Shown here in pieces: positions 27,282 through 35,256 of a DNA stretch of 58,574 nucleotides. This stretch comes from CAZJAH01 sp964544155 (GTDB lineage: Bacteria > Bacteroidota > Ignavibacteria > Kapaibacteriales > UBA2268). Under the pieces are notes generated by a model. The model was not told the DNA's origin. It was given only the letters and a program-made list of their open reading frames with translations, and did not search any database. The DNA lies in assembly GCA_964544155.1 (NCBI GenBank), contig CAZJAH010000016.1:1-58574 (forward strand). Reading direction: 5' to 3'. The stretch's first letter is position 1. Each line of letters opens with the position of its first letter. Made by a program: the position numbers and the translations under genes.

Positions 27282-27291
27282 TATATTACCC

Positions 27292-28320
27292 TTAACCTTC
27301 AAATAAAGTCTTGCCTTCATCACCGCGGGCAATGCCGAAATGTTTATAGGCAAGGTCAGTAGCTACCCTCCCTCTGGGAGTCCTTTTAATAAAGCCCTGC
27401 TGTATGAGAAAGGGCTCGTAAACTTCCTCCAGTGTGCCGGGTTCTTCGCCTACGGCAACAGCTACGGTACCAATTCCAACAGGCCCTCCGGAGTATTTTT
27501 CAATAATGGCTAAAATAATCCGCTTATCCATTTCATCCAGGCCGAAGTCATCAACTTCGAGCGCTTCGAGTGCTATTTGGGATATATCGAGTGTTATGGT
27601 TCCGTCGCCTTTAACCTGGGCGAAATCCCTTGTGCGCCTTAGCAGCCTGTTGGCTATCCTGGGAGTACCCCGTGAGCGAGATGCAAGCTCCATGGCGCCG
27701 TCCTCTTCAATGGGGACGTTCAGTATCTTCGCAGACCGGAGTATTACCCTGAAAAGATCCTCCACACCGTAGTAATCGAGCCTATTTATAACGCCGAACC
27801 TCGACCTGAGTGGAGCAGTAAGAAGGCCCGCGCGGGTTGTGGCGCCTACCAGAGTGAACTGCGGCAGGGATAACTGGATAGTCCTCGCCGAAGGGCCTGA
27901 ATCTATCATTATGTCTATCCTGTATTCTTCCATTGCAGAGTAAAGAAATTCCTCCACTACCGCTGAAAGCCGGTGGATTTCATCGATAAAGAGCACATCG
28001 CCTTCTTCAAGATTGGTGAGCAGGCCTGCCAGGTCGCCTGCCTTTTCCAGTACTGGGCCTGATGTTATCTTTATGTTTGTATCCATCTCTTTGGCAATGA
28101 TATAGCTGAGTGTGGTCTTGCCAAGGCCGGGAGGGCCCGTGAGCAGGACATGGTCGAGCGGTTCCTCTCTTTTCCTGGCCGCTTTGATGAATATCTTAAG
28201 ATTTTCTACTATTTTCCTTTGCCCGGTAAATTCATCAAAAGAAGACGGCCTGAGCGTATTATCGAGCTCGTCTTCTCTGACTTTATCCGGATCGGTCATT
28301 TTTGATCGTTTGTTTTCCAT
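27292..28320 (-). CDS. ruvB: Holliday junction branch-migration ATPase RuvB
   Basis: RuvB is the hexameric AAA+ motor that drives branch migration with RuvA at Holliday junctions. The 342-residue sequence has Walker A TGPPGLGKTTLS, Walker B VLFIDEIHRL, the sensor/arginine-finger block TLVGATTRAGLLTAPLRSRF, and the C-terminal winged helix (GGPVGIGTVAVAVGEEPGTL). It lies 12 bases after the CDF-like gene in the porX-tsaE-CDF-ruvB-cupin run. ruvA and ruvC are not in the window. Confidence 0.97.
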   Translation of the reverse strand: MENKRSKMTDPDKVREDELDNTLRPSSFDEFTGQRKIVENLKIFIKAARKREEPLDHVLLTGPPGLGKTTLSYIIAKEMDTNIKITSGPVLEKAGDLAGLLTNLEEGDVLFIDEIHRLSAVVEEFLYSAMEEYRIDIMIDSGPSARTIQLSLPQFTLVGATTRAGLLTAPLRSRFGVINRLDYYGVEDLFRVILRSAKILNVPIEEDGAMELASRSRGTPRIANRLLRRTRDFAQVKGDGTITLDISQIALEALEVDDFGLDEMDKRIILAIIEKYSGGPVGIGTVAVAVGEEPGTLEEVYEPFLIQQGFIKRTPRGRVATDLAYKHFGIARGDEGKTLFEG

Positions 28321-28332
28321 TTTCGGATGATT

Positions 28333-29322
28333 TTATTTTGCGCCTTTTTTTCTTGGTAAAATATCAATCGGGCAGTTCCTGCCATCGTTATTCCTGCAGC
28401 TGTTATCGCAGGGCAGAACATATATCCTGACATATGCTCCGGGAATTATCTTCTGTATCCGTGCTGAAAATATTTTCTCTATTTCGAATTTTTTTTCCAG
28501 AGAATAATCCGGCGGCAGCATAATATCCAATTCTATAAAAAAGTCCTTACCGCTCTGCCTTGTATGCATTGCCCGAAATTCACAGATGCGGTGCAGGTTT
28601 TCAGTTACAACTGATAATATCTCGAAATTCATTTCTTCGGGCAGGGGTTTATCCAGTAATTGCCTGACTGAATGGGGAAAGCAGCGGAAGCTTCTCGCTG
28701 CGGGAAGCGCCAGCAGAATAAGGGAAACAGCCAATGAGTAATACTTCCCGGAAAATGCCGGGTAATTACCGTACATTAACAATGTGACTGCCTGAGCTGC
28801 TGCCATCAGGATGAAAGTGTATGAGTAGCTTTTCCAGAGCCTGCTCATTGATTTATACTGGCTTATGTAATAATCCTTATTGAGAAGGTCAAATTTTGAG
28901 GCGAAAAAGTTAGATATACCCATGAATAAAAGCGATGCAGCTATCCCGTAAATGTAATTCATTTCACTGAAAGTATTATCCGGCATTAATATATGCCAGA
29001 TGGCAAAGGCGATCATGAAAAATATGTATAATACAGTAGAAGTAAATGCCGCGAAGCTATGGTACTTGCCGTATCCGTAATTAAAAGAATAATCCGGAGA
29101 GCGCAGGCAGAACCTTATTATTTCTATATAATAGTAAGAACTGAAAGCGTTTATGGCAAATATAACGGAAACTGCCGCGAAAACCGGATAATTATATATA
29201 AACGACAGAGCAATCCAGATCAGCGAAAATAATAATGAGGCGGATAATGATAAAACAGGATAAAATAAAGGCGAAGCTTTATCTTTTAAAATTCCCGTGA
29301 TCTTATGCCTTTTAGCCCCCAT
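28333..29322 (-). CDS. Degenerate cation-diffusion-facilitator (CDF) protein
   Basis: A 329-residue protein with six membrane segments in the first 210 residues and a cytoplasmic ferredoxin-like domain behind them, the CDF layout. The loop SFNYGYGKYHSFAAF clearly matches the CDF HPYGHGKxExLAAL signature. However, the metal ligands are gone. Aligned on E. coli YiiP, the two Asp of helix 2 become Ile and Asn, the His and Asp of helix 5 become aromatic residues, and the loop histidines become Phe and Tyr. The C-terminus carries four Cys (CDNSCRNNDGRNC and nearby). It cannot transport zinc in the normal way. A sensor or scaffold role is possible but unproven. Confidence 0.7.
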   Translation of the reverse strand: MGAKRHKITGILKDKASPLFYPVLSLSASLLFSLIWIALSFIYNYPVFAAVSVIFAINAFSSYYYIEIIRFCLRSPDYSFNYGYGKYHSFAAFTSTVLYIFFMIAFAIWHILMPDNTFSEMNYIYGIAASLLFMGISNFFASKFDLLNKDYYISQYKSMSRLWKSYSYTFILMAAAQAVTLLMYGNYPAFSGKYYSLAVSLILLALPAARSFRCFPHSVRQLLDKPLPEEMNFEILSVVTENLHRICEFRAMHTRQSGKDFFIELDIMLPPDYSLEKKFEIEKIFSARIQKIIPGAYVRIYVLPCDNSCRNNDGRNCPIDILPRKKGAK

Positions 29323-29391
29323 TTATCGTGTACTACATCCCTTGTTTTCACTCCCGTAAATGAATACGGGGAAAATTAAAATTCCCCCTAA

Positions 29392-29853
29392 TCAGGCTTC
29401 TATTTTATATTCATTAATAATATCGAACTTTCTCAGGTTTTCATTTTCATTATCGAGCTTTATTGTGACAACATATTTATTATCGGGCAGCTTGCTTTCA
29501 GCTTTTTCGGCCCATTCAACAAGCTTAATAGCGTTTTTGGCGTAAATACATTCTCTGAAACCGATCTCTTCCAGTTCTTCATTGGATTTAATACGGTATA
29601 GATCTATGTGAAATATGGTAATTTCTTTATCACCGATATTGCCGGAGTACTGGTTCATTATAGTGAAGGTTGGGCTTGTTACGATTTCTTCCACTTCGAA
29701 ATAGTCGCAAATGCCCTTGATAAACTCGGTTTTTCCGGATCCGAGGTCACCAAAGAAAACAACTACATCACCGGGCTTTAGCTTTTTCGCAAAGTCTCTG
29801 CCCAGTTCAATTGTTTCTTCTTCACTATATGTTTTGTGATTTTCTGTTTCCAT
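29392..29853 (-). CDS. tsaE: tRNA threonylcarbamoyladenosine biosynthesis ATPase TsaE
   Basis: TsaE is the ATPase that drives the TsaB-TsaD complex in making the t6A base at position 37 of ANN-decoding tRNAs. Walker A is GDLGSGKTEFIKGI, and SPTFTIMNQY and IDLYRIKSNEELEEIGF are typical of the family. I chose the ATG at 29853 (METENHKTYS) because the conserved domain starts right after it; the frame extends only to a TTG at 29883. The 153-residue length is normal. It lies 42 bases after porX and 69 before the CDF-like gene. Confidence 0.95.
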   Translation of the reverse strand: METENHKTYSEEETIELGRDFAKKLKPGDVVVFFGDLGSGKTEFIKGICDYFEVEEIVTSPTFTIMNQYSGNIGDKEITIFHIDLYRIKSNEELEEIGFRECIYAKNAIKLVEWAEKAESKLPDNKYVVTIKLDNENENLRKFDIINEYKIEA

Positions 29854-29895
29854 ATAGCTAATATAGCAAAAATCCTTAATCAAATTAAAAAAGAT

Positions 29896-31470
29896 TTATC
29901 TCGGCTTCATATTTATAACCGGGATTATCATTTCTTCCAGCGAAATTCCGCCGTGCTGGAAGCTGTCTTTGTATTTATTCAGATAATGATGAAAGTCCGT
30001 CGGATAAACAAAGTAATAATCTTCCTTGGCAATTATATTATTTACGGTAATGCCGTGCGACGGTAGCATCAAATCTTCAGGATCAGGCACCTGCATGGCG
30101 TGCCTGTTATCGGCTTTGACGTTTTTACCGAACTTATACCTGAGGTTTGTCGAAGTATCCCTGTCACCGAGTACTTTGACTCCTCTCATGCATCTTATTG
30201 AGCCGTGATCAGTAGTCAGAACTACATTGACGTCTTTGTGTTTAGAAATTGTTTTCAGCATTCCGAAAAGGCTCGAATACTGGAACCATGATTTTGAAAG
30301 GGACCTGTAGGCTGATTCATCCGGCGCGATCTCCTTAAGTATGGCATAATCTGATCGTGAGTGCGCAATCATATCTACAGCATTGATCACAAATGCAGTA
30401 AACTGCGAATTGATGAATTTATCAATATCCTTCTCGATCTTTTTTCCGAAATCCGTATCGAATATTTTTATAAAAGATAGTTTGTTCTTCAACTTAAGGC
30501 GCTTTCTTTCTATCCATGATTCAAGCAGTTCCTTTTCATATGCGTTTTGCTTATGGTCTTCTGTGTTCGATTCCACATTCCACCACTGCGGATAATACTT
30601 CTTAATATCCGTGGGAAAGAGGCCTGCAAAGATTGCGTTCCTTGCGTAAGGCGTGGCAGTTGGCAAAATAGAGCAGTAAAATGAAGTATCGAATGTATAA
30701 TGAGGCTTGAGCAGTTCCTTAAACATCAGCCACTGGTCATAACGCATGCAGTCAACCACAATAAAAAAAATATTCTTTCCCTCTTTTAGCGGTTGATAGA
30801 GGTATTTGTCCATTATATGAGGCGACATCAAAGGCGCGCCGTCTTCTTCATTGCTTTGGAGCCAATGCGTATAATTATTTTCAACGAATTTACAGAACTC
30901 GTTATTCACTCCGCGCCACTGCTCTCTAAGGGTATCCGCGAGCCCTATGCCCGGGTGCCTGTCCAACTCAATTGAGTAATCAACAAGTTTCAGGTACAGG
31001 TCCTTCCAGTCATCCCATTCCAGGGGCTCGTAGAGCTTCCTGGAGATTTCGTTGAAACCGAGAAGGTACTCCTGCTGGAATTTTTCACCTTCGATACGTT
31101 CTGCTTCAAGGAATTTTTTGCAGGCCATTAGTATCTGTGCCGGATTCACGGGCTTAGTGAGATAATCGTCGATTTTACGGCCAATAGCATCTTCCATGAG
31201 GCTTTCGGCTTCGTTCTTTGTTACCATAACAACAGGCGTATAGGGGTCGATATCCTTTAGCAAAGGCAAAGTATCCAGGCCGCTTATCCCGACCATCGAC
31301 TCATCGAGGAAAATCAGGTCAAAGTGCTTTTCCCTGACCAGCTCAACGGCGTCCTCGCCGTTTGTTGAGGTTTCCACATTATAACCGCGCTGATTAAGCA
31401 GAATAATATGCGGCTTAAGCAGCTCTATTTCGTCATCGATCCAAAGTATTTCGCCTTTTTTCTCTTCCAT
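29896..31470 (-). CDS. porX: PorX-type response regulator with PglZ domain
   Basis: A 524-residue protein with an N-terminal receiver domain (Asp56 in LIFLDESM, Lys in LTKPVN), a helical linker, and a C-terminal PglZ/alkaline-phosphatase-like domain. The metal-site blocks are FIVVDCMRYDQWL, LPTATPYARNA, VVLTTDHGS and DSFQHGG. This architecture is that of PorX, which in Porphyromonas and Flavobacterium controls T9SS genes and hydrolyses cyclic oligonucleotides or nucleotides in a zinc-dependent way. PorY, its sensor kinase, is not in the window. It is first in a minus-strand run with tsaE, the CDF-like gene, ruvB and the cupin. The T9SS cargo genes elsewhere in the window fit. Confidence 0.92.
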   Translation of the reverse strand: MEEKKGEILWIDDEIELLKPHIILLNQRGYNVETSTNGEDAVELVREKHFDLIFLDESMVGISGLDTLPLLKDIDPYTPVVMVTKNEAESLMEDAIGRKIDDYLTKPVNPAQILMACKKFLEAERIEGEKFQQEYLLGFNEISRKLYEPLEWDDWKDLYLKLVDYSIELDRHPGIGLADTLREQWRGVNNEFCKFVENNYTHWLQSNEEDGAPLMSPHIMDKYLYQPLKEGKNIFFIVVDCMRYDQWLMFKELLKPHYTFDTSFYCSILPTATPYARNAIFAGLFPTDIKKYYPQWWNVESNTEDHKQNAYEKELLESWIERKRLKLKNKLSFIKIFDTDFGKKIEKDIDKFINSQFTAFVINAVDMIAHSRSDYAILKEIAPDESAYRSLSKSWFQYSSLFGMLKTISKHKDVNVVLTTDHGSIRCMRGVKVLGDRDTSTNLRYKFGKNVKADNRHAMQVPDPEDLMLPSHGITVNNIIAKEDYYFVYPTDFHHYLNKYKDSFQHGGISLEEMIIPVINMKPR

Positions 31471-31578
31471 TGTTCACTCCGAGTAAATATAACATGCCCT
31501 TCAGCAATGAAAGGCCGGTTTATTATTAAAAAGAGTAAAAAGGAACATACTTATCCTGTTTGTTATTAGTAAAAAAAA

Positions 31579-32103
31579 TTAATTCATTTCGGAAAGAGCT
31601 TTTTTGATCTCGTCATAAGGCGGTTCAAGGCCGGGGTTTTCGGCAACCCATTTGTATTCGACCATGCCCTGTTCATCAATTATGAAAATGGCCCTTTTCG
31701 GGACTGTGAATCCCTGAATTCCTGCGAAATTCTCATAAAAGACATCAAAAGCTTTTACTGTTTCTTTGGATACATCCGCGAGAATGGGGAATGTCACTTC
31801 ATGCTCTGTAGCCCAGGCGGCATTCGCGAATGGTGAATCCGTTGTTACAACCGCGATATCGGCATCTAATTCTTCAAAGGCTTTTAAATCATCACGAAAG
31901 GAACATATCTCCTTTGTGCAGACCCCTGTAAAAGCTCCCGGCACAAAGGCAAGTACAGTTTTGTTATTCATAAGCTGATCGAGTCCGAAAGGCTGCATCC
32001 TTGTCGTGTACACTTTAAAATCAGGCGCTTTTTCGCCTTTTTCTACAGCGAAAGCGTTCAGGCTCGACAAGGCCAAAATTACAAACAACATCAGTTTCTT
32101 CAT
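31579..32103 (-). CDS. Exported peroxiredoxin (BCP/AhpE-like)
   Basis: A 174-residue thiol peroxidase with the motif PGAFTGVCTKEICSFRDDL. Cys62 is the predicted peroxidatic residue and Cys67, five residues on, could resolve it, as in BCP-type enzymes. The N-terminus MKKLMLFVILALSSLNAFA is a clear signal peptide, so the enzyme should act in the periplasm, unlike most members. It stands alone between porX and the clpB-like gene. Confidence 0.88.
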   Translation of the reverse strand: MKKLMLFVILALSSLNAFAVEKGEKAPDFKVYTTRMQPFGLDQLMNNKTVLAFVPGAFTGVCTKEICSFRDDLKAFEELDADIAVVTTDSPFANAAWATEHEVTFPILADVSKETVKAFDVFYENFAGIQGFTVPKRAIFIIDEQGMVEYKWVAENPGLEPPYDEIKKALSEMN

Positions 32104-32251
32104 TTACTTCACTCATTTTTTAATTATTAAGAATCATGACGAAATTTAATATAATAATTGTTTGCGACTTATTTTATGCTAAAATAAGCTTGTGCTCACT
32201 TTAGTCTATATTTAACAAAAGTATGTAGATCAATTTGTTATTTGAAAAACC

Positions 32252-33568
32252 ATGAATTATCAGAAGTTAACCTTAAAATCGCAGGAAGCATTGCAGACAG
32301 CGAGGGAAATCGCTTCGAACTATGATAATCAGGCAATTGAGCCGGTGCATTTATTCGCCGCGCTTATTCAGGATGCCGCGGGAATAGTGCCGGATATACT
32401 TAAAAAAGTAGGCGCTAACCTGAACCAGGTGAAGATTGAAGTTAATTCACAATTGGAAAAACTTCCCAAGGTAGCGGGATCATCCTCAGCGGGGCAGTAT
32501 TTATCCAATGACCTTAGCAATGTATTCGACACGGCTTTTAATGAGGCGAAAAACCTGAAAGACGAGTATGTAAGTACAGAACACATTCTGATCGGACTGT
32601 CCGATAAAGGCCGGGAAGTTAAAAAAATGCTGGAAAAACAGGGTGTAACTAAGCAGGCTATCTATAATGTGCTTCAGGAAATTCGCGGCTCCCAAAGAGT
32701 AATCGACAAAAACCCGGAGGATAAATACCAGGCACTCAAACGTTACGGTATTCTGCTGAATGACCTCGTAGCTGCCGGTAAGCTCGACCCGGTCATAGGC
32801 CGCGAAGATGAGATACGCAGGGTAATGCAGGTGCTTTCCCGCAGGACAAAAAACAACCCCGTCCTGATTGGCGATCCCGGTGTTGGCAAGACTGCGATAG
32901 CCGAAGGCATTGCGCAGAGAATTGTTTCAGGGGACGTACCTGAATCGCTCAAGACCAAGCAGCTTGTATCTCTCGATATGGGAACCCTGGTAGCGGGAAC
33001 AAGCTTCCGCGGCCAGTTCGAAGAAAGGCTTAAGGCAGTTATAAAGGAAGTGAAGGAATCCGACGGTGAAATAATACTATTCATTGATGAGCTGCATACC
33101 CTGATAGGCGCGGGAGCAACATCAGGAAGCATGGATGCCGCGAACATACTCAAACCGGCCCTTGCCAGGGGAGAACTCCACTGCATTGGCGCTACCACGC
33201 TCGATGAATACCAAAAACACATCGAAAAAGACGCCGCTCTGGAAAGACGATTCCAAAAAGTAGTGATCAATGAGCCGTCTGTGGAGGATACAATTTCCAT
33301 ATTACGAGGCCTTAAGGAGAAATACGAAGTACACCACGGAGTCAGGATAAAGGACGGCGCGCTTGTATCAGCGGCAGAGCTTTCAGCAAGGTATATTACA
33401 GACCGCTTTCTGCCGGATAAGGCCATCGATCTGATTGACGAAGCTGCCAGCAAGCTGCGTATAGAAATGGACTCCATGCCCGAAGAACTCGACAGTATTG
33501 AGAGAAAGTTGCGCCAGCTTGAAATTGAAAAACAGGCGCTCTTACGTGAACTAAACGAAAAAAAATAA
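32252..33568 (+). CDS. ClpB-like protein ending after the first AAA+ domain
   Basis: A 438-residue protein with the two ClpN repeats (about 5-145) and the complete first nucleotide-binding domain of ClpB: Walker A IGDPGVGKTAIAEG, Walker B ILFIDELHTL and AALERRFQKVVINEPSV. It then stops at LRELNEKK, just where the coiled-coil middle domain should begin. Full ClpB is about 860 residues; the middle domain and second ATPase domain are missing, and no frame after the stop continues them. A terminator follows at 33623. This may be a decayed second copy or a genuine short form. Disaggregation with DnaK would not be expected without the middle domain. Confidence 0.75.
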   Translation: MNYQKLTLKSQEALQTAREIASNYDNQAIEPVHLFAALIQDAAGIVPDILKKVGANLNQVKIEVNSQLEKLPKVAGSSSAGQYLSNDLSNVFDTAFNEAKNLKDEYVSTEHILIGLSDKGREVKKMLEKQGVTKQAIYNVLQEIRGSQRVIDKNPEDKYQALKRYGILLNDLVAAGKLDPVIGREDEIRRVMQVLSRRTKNNPVLIGDPGVGKTAIAEGIAQRIVSGDVPESLKTKQLVSLDMGTLVAGTSFRGQFEERLKAVIKEVKESDGEIILFIDELHTLIGAGATSGSMDAANILKPALARGELHCIGATTLDEYQKHIEKDAALERRFQKVVINEPSVEDTISILRGLKEKYEVHHGVRIKDGALVSAAELSARYITDRFLPDKAIDLIDEAASKLRIEMDSMPEELDSIERKLRQLEIEKQALLRELNEKK

Positions 33569-33622
33569 TTTGTTGTTAATTTCAACAGACAGTGTATTCA
33601 ACAGTGTATTTAATAAAAAAAG

Positions 33623-33659
33623 GAACGGAGGTTTATGCATAATCTTCCGTTCTTTTTTA
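33623..33659 (+). terminator. Terminator after the clpB-like gene
   Basis: GAACGGA and TCCGTTC pair around a 16-base loop, followed by a T run. An imperfect repeat of CAGTGTATT lies just upstream (33588 and 33602). Confidence 0.75.
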
Positions 33660-33669
33660 TTAAGAAATT

Positions 33670-34089
33670 TCAAATGCTCATTTTCAATATATGAAGATTA
33701 TATCCATTTGATTTTTCGTAAACGGCTTCGTCGCAAAGGTTGCTAATTATATGCATGCCAAAGCCCCGTTCGGGGAGGTTTTCAATGTCGCCTGGATTAA
33801 CTTCAGGAGCACTGCTGCCGCCGGAATAATCCATAAGAGTATTTCCCCAATCTTTTAATTTCAGAATTATCTGATTTTCCATTAAAATAAGTTTGATATA
33901 AATGTCCCCGTCAACTGAATCAGAATATGAATGTCCGCAAATATTATTCAGAGCCTCGGCGGCGCATAATTCAAAATCGCCGGCATGTTCCCGGTATCCT
34001 TTTTTTTCTACTATGTCTCTCATCTTCCCGAGGACTGAGCGTACATCATCACAGCTGCTTTTAATTTCGAATTCAAAGTTCTGCATCAT
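33670..34089 (-). CDS. RsbW/SpoIIAB-like anti-sigma histidine-kinase-fold ATPase
   Basis: A 139-residue HATPase_c_2 protein with the N box CAAEALNNICGH, a G1 box KDWGN and a G2 box ERGFGMHIISNL. Proteins of this type bind and phosphorylate a STAS partner, and release a sigma factor or other target when the partner is not phosphorylated. Its start overlaps the STAS gene by 4 bases, so the pair is coupled. No sigma factor or PP2C phosphatase gene is next to it, so the target is unknown. Confidence 0.85.
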   Translation of the reverse strand: MMQNFEFEIKSSCDDVRSVLGKMRDIVEKKGYREHAGDFELCAAEALNNICGHSYSDSVDGDIYIKLILMENQIILKLKDWGNTLMDYSGGSSAPEVNPGDIENLPERGFGMHIISNLCDEAVYEKSNGYNLHILKMSI

Positions 34090-34427
34090 TTATTCCTGAA
34101 GTGCTTTTCAGGATCATCATTGCATGATATAATTGAAAAAACTTTATCCATACGTGTCAGCTTAAAAAGCTGTAGTACTTCGGGTTCCACCCCGCAAAGA
34201 ACGATGTCGCCGGTTGTAGCTACCAGTTTCAGGCTCGTAATTATTGCTCCAAGGCCGCTTGAATCCATGAATTTAATATTGCTCAGGTCTATTAAAATGT
34301 GCGGGCCGTTATCATTTATGACCATTCTGATCTCATCTTTGAAGGTTTCAGCTGTCTTTTTATCCAGCCTGATCTCCAGAGGCTTAATTGTGGTATAATC
34401 ATCGATTGGTGTGATTTCAATATCCAT
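34086..34427 (-). CDS. STAS-domain anti-sigma factor antagonist
   Basis: A 113-residue SpoIIAA/RsbV-like protein. The phosphorylation loop is KFMDSSGLGAI, with Ser56 as the expected target. The ATG at 34427 is preferred over the TTG six bases upstream. It is first in a two-gene operon with the HATPase gene and is presumably its substrate in a partner-switching circuit. Confidence 0.88.
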   Translation of the reverse strand: MDIEITPIDDYTTIKPLEIRLDKKTAETFKDEIRMVINDNGPHILIDLSNIKFMDSSGLGAIITSLKLVATTGDIVLCGVEPEVLQLFKLTRMDKVFSIISCNDDPEKHFRNK

Positions 34428-34563
34428 TGTCAATTCTTTTTTTTGTTGATTAAATAAATGCCAAAGAAAATATCATAAAATATAAGCAAATTTAAAGAAA
34501 AGCCGAAATATTAATATTCAATTATGTGCTTCGTCGCAAAAAATTATAAAGCAGTGAAAATGA

Positions 34564-35256
34564 ATGAAAAAGATAATCAGCATTGAAAAAATCTCAAAAT
34601 CTTACCATGAAGGAAATAATATCCATCATGTACTGACTGATGTTACAGAATCTATAAACGAAAGTGAGATAATCATCCTGCTTGGTAAGAGTGGTTCGGG
34701 AAAAAGTACCCTCCTGAACCTTCTAAGCGGAATAGACCGTCCCGACAGCGGTAAGATCATTATAGAAAAAAAAGAAATCACTTCATTAAATGAAAATAAG
34801 CTTACACTCTTCAGAAGGGAAAAGATAGGATTTGTGTTTCAGTTTTTCAATCTGATACCAACACTAACCGTTATCGAAAATCTTCTTTTGCCGGCCGAAC
34901 TGCTTAATATCGATGAAAAAAAAGCCCGAAATACTGCAGCCGGCCTTCTTGAAAGAGTAGGGCTAAGAGGCAGGGAAAACAGCTATCCGGATGTGCTTTC
35001 AGGCGGAGAACAGCAAAGGGTAGCCATCGCGCGCGCCCTAATGAGCGATCCCGCTATCATTCTTGCCGATGAACCCACGGGGAATCTCGATCATGAGACG
35101 GGAAGGGATATAATGAACCTGCTGGAAAATCTTGTACGCGAGCAGGGCAAAACTCTGATCATGGCAACCCACAGCCGCGAACTTAGCGCGATAGGCGACA
35201 GGGTATTTACCGTTAAGCAGGGGAGCATTAAAGTCACTGCTCCGGAGAATGTCTGA
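34564..35256 (+). CDS. ABC transporter ATP-binding protein (LolD/MacB type)
   Basis: A 230-residue ATPase with Walker A LLGKSGSGKSTLL, Q-loop FVFQFFNLIPTLTVIENL, signature VLSGGEQQRVAIARAL, Walker B IILADEPTGNLD and the switch His in ATHSRE. The ENLLLPAEL segment is typical of LolD/MacB/FtsE relatives, which drive mechanotransmission rather than classic transport. It overlaps the permease gene by one base (TGATG), so the two are translationally coupled. Confidence 0.93.
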   Translation: MKKIISIEKISKSYHEGNNIHHVLTDVTESINESEIIILLGKSGSGKSTLLNLLSGIDRPDSGKIIIEKKEITSLNENKLTLFRREKIGFVFQFFNLIPTLTVIENLLLPAELLNIDEKKARNTAAGLLERVGLRGRENSYPDVLSGGEQQRVAIARALMSDPAIILADEPTGNLDHETGRDIMNLLENLVREQGKTLIMATHSRELSAIGDRVFTVKQGSIKVTAPENV

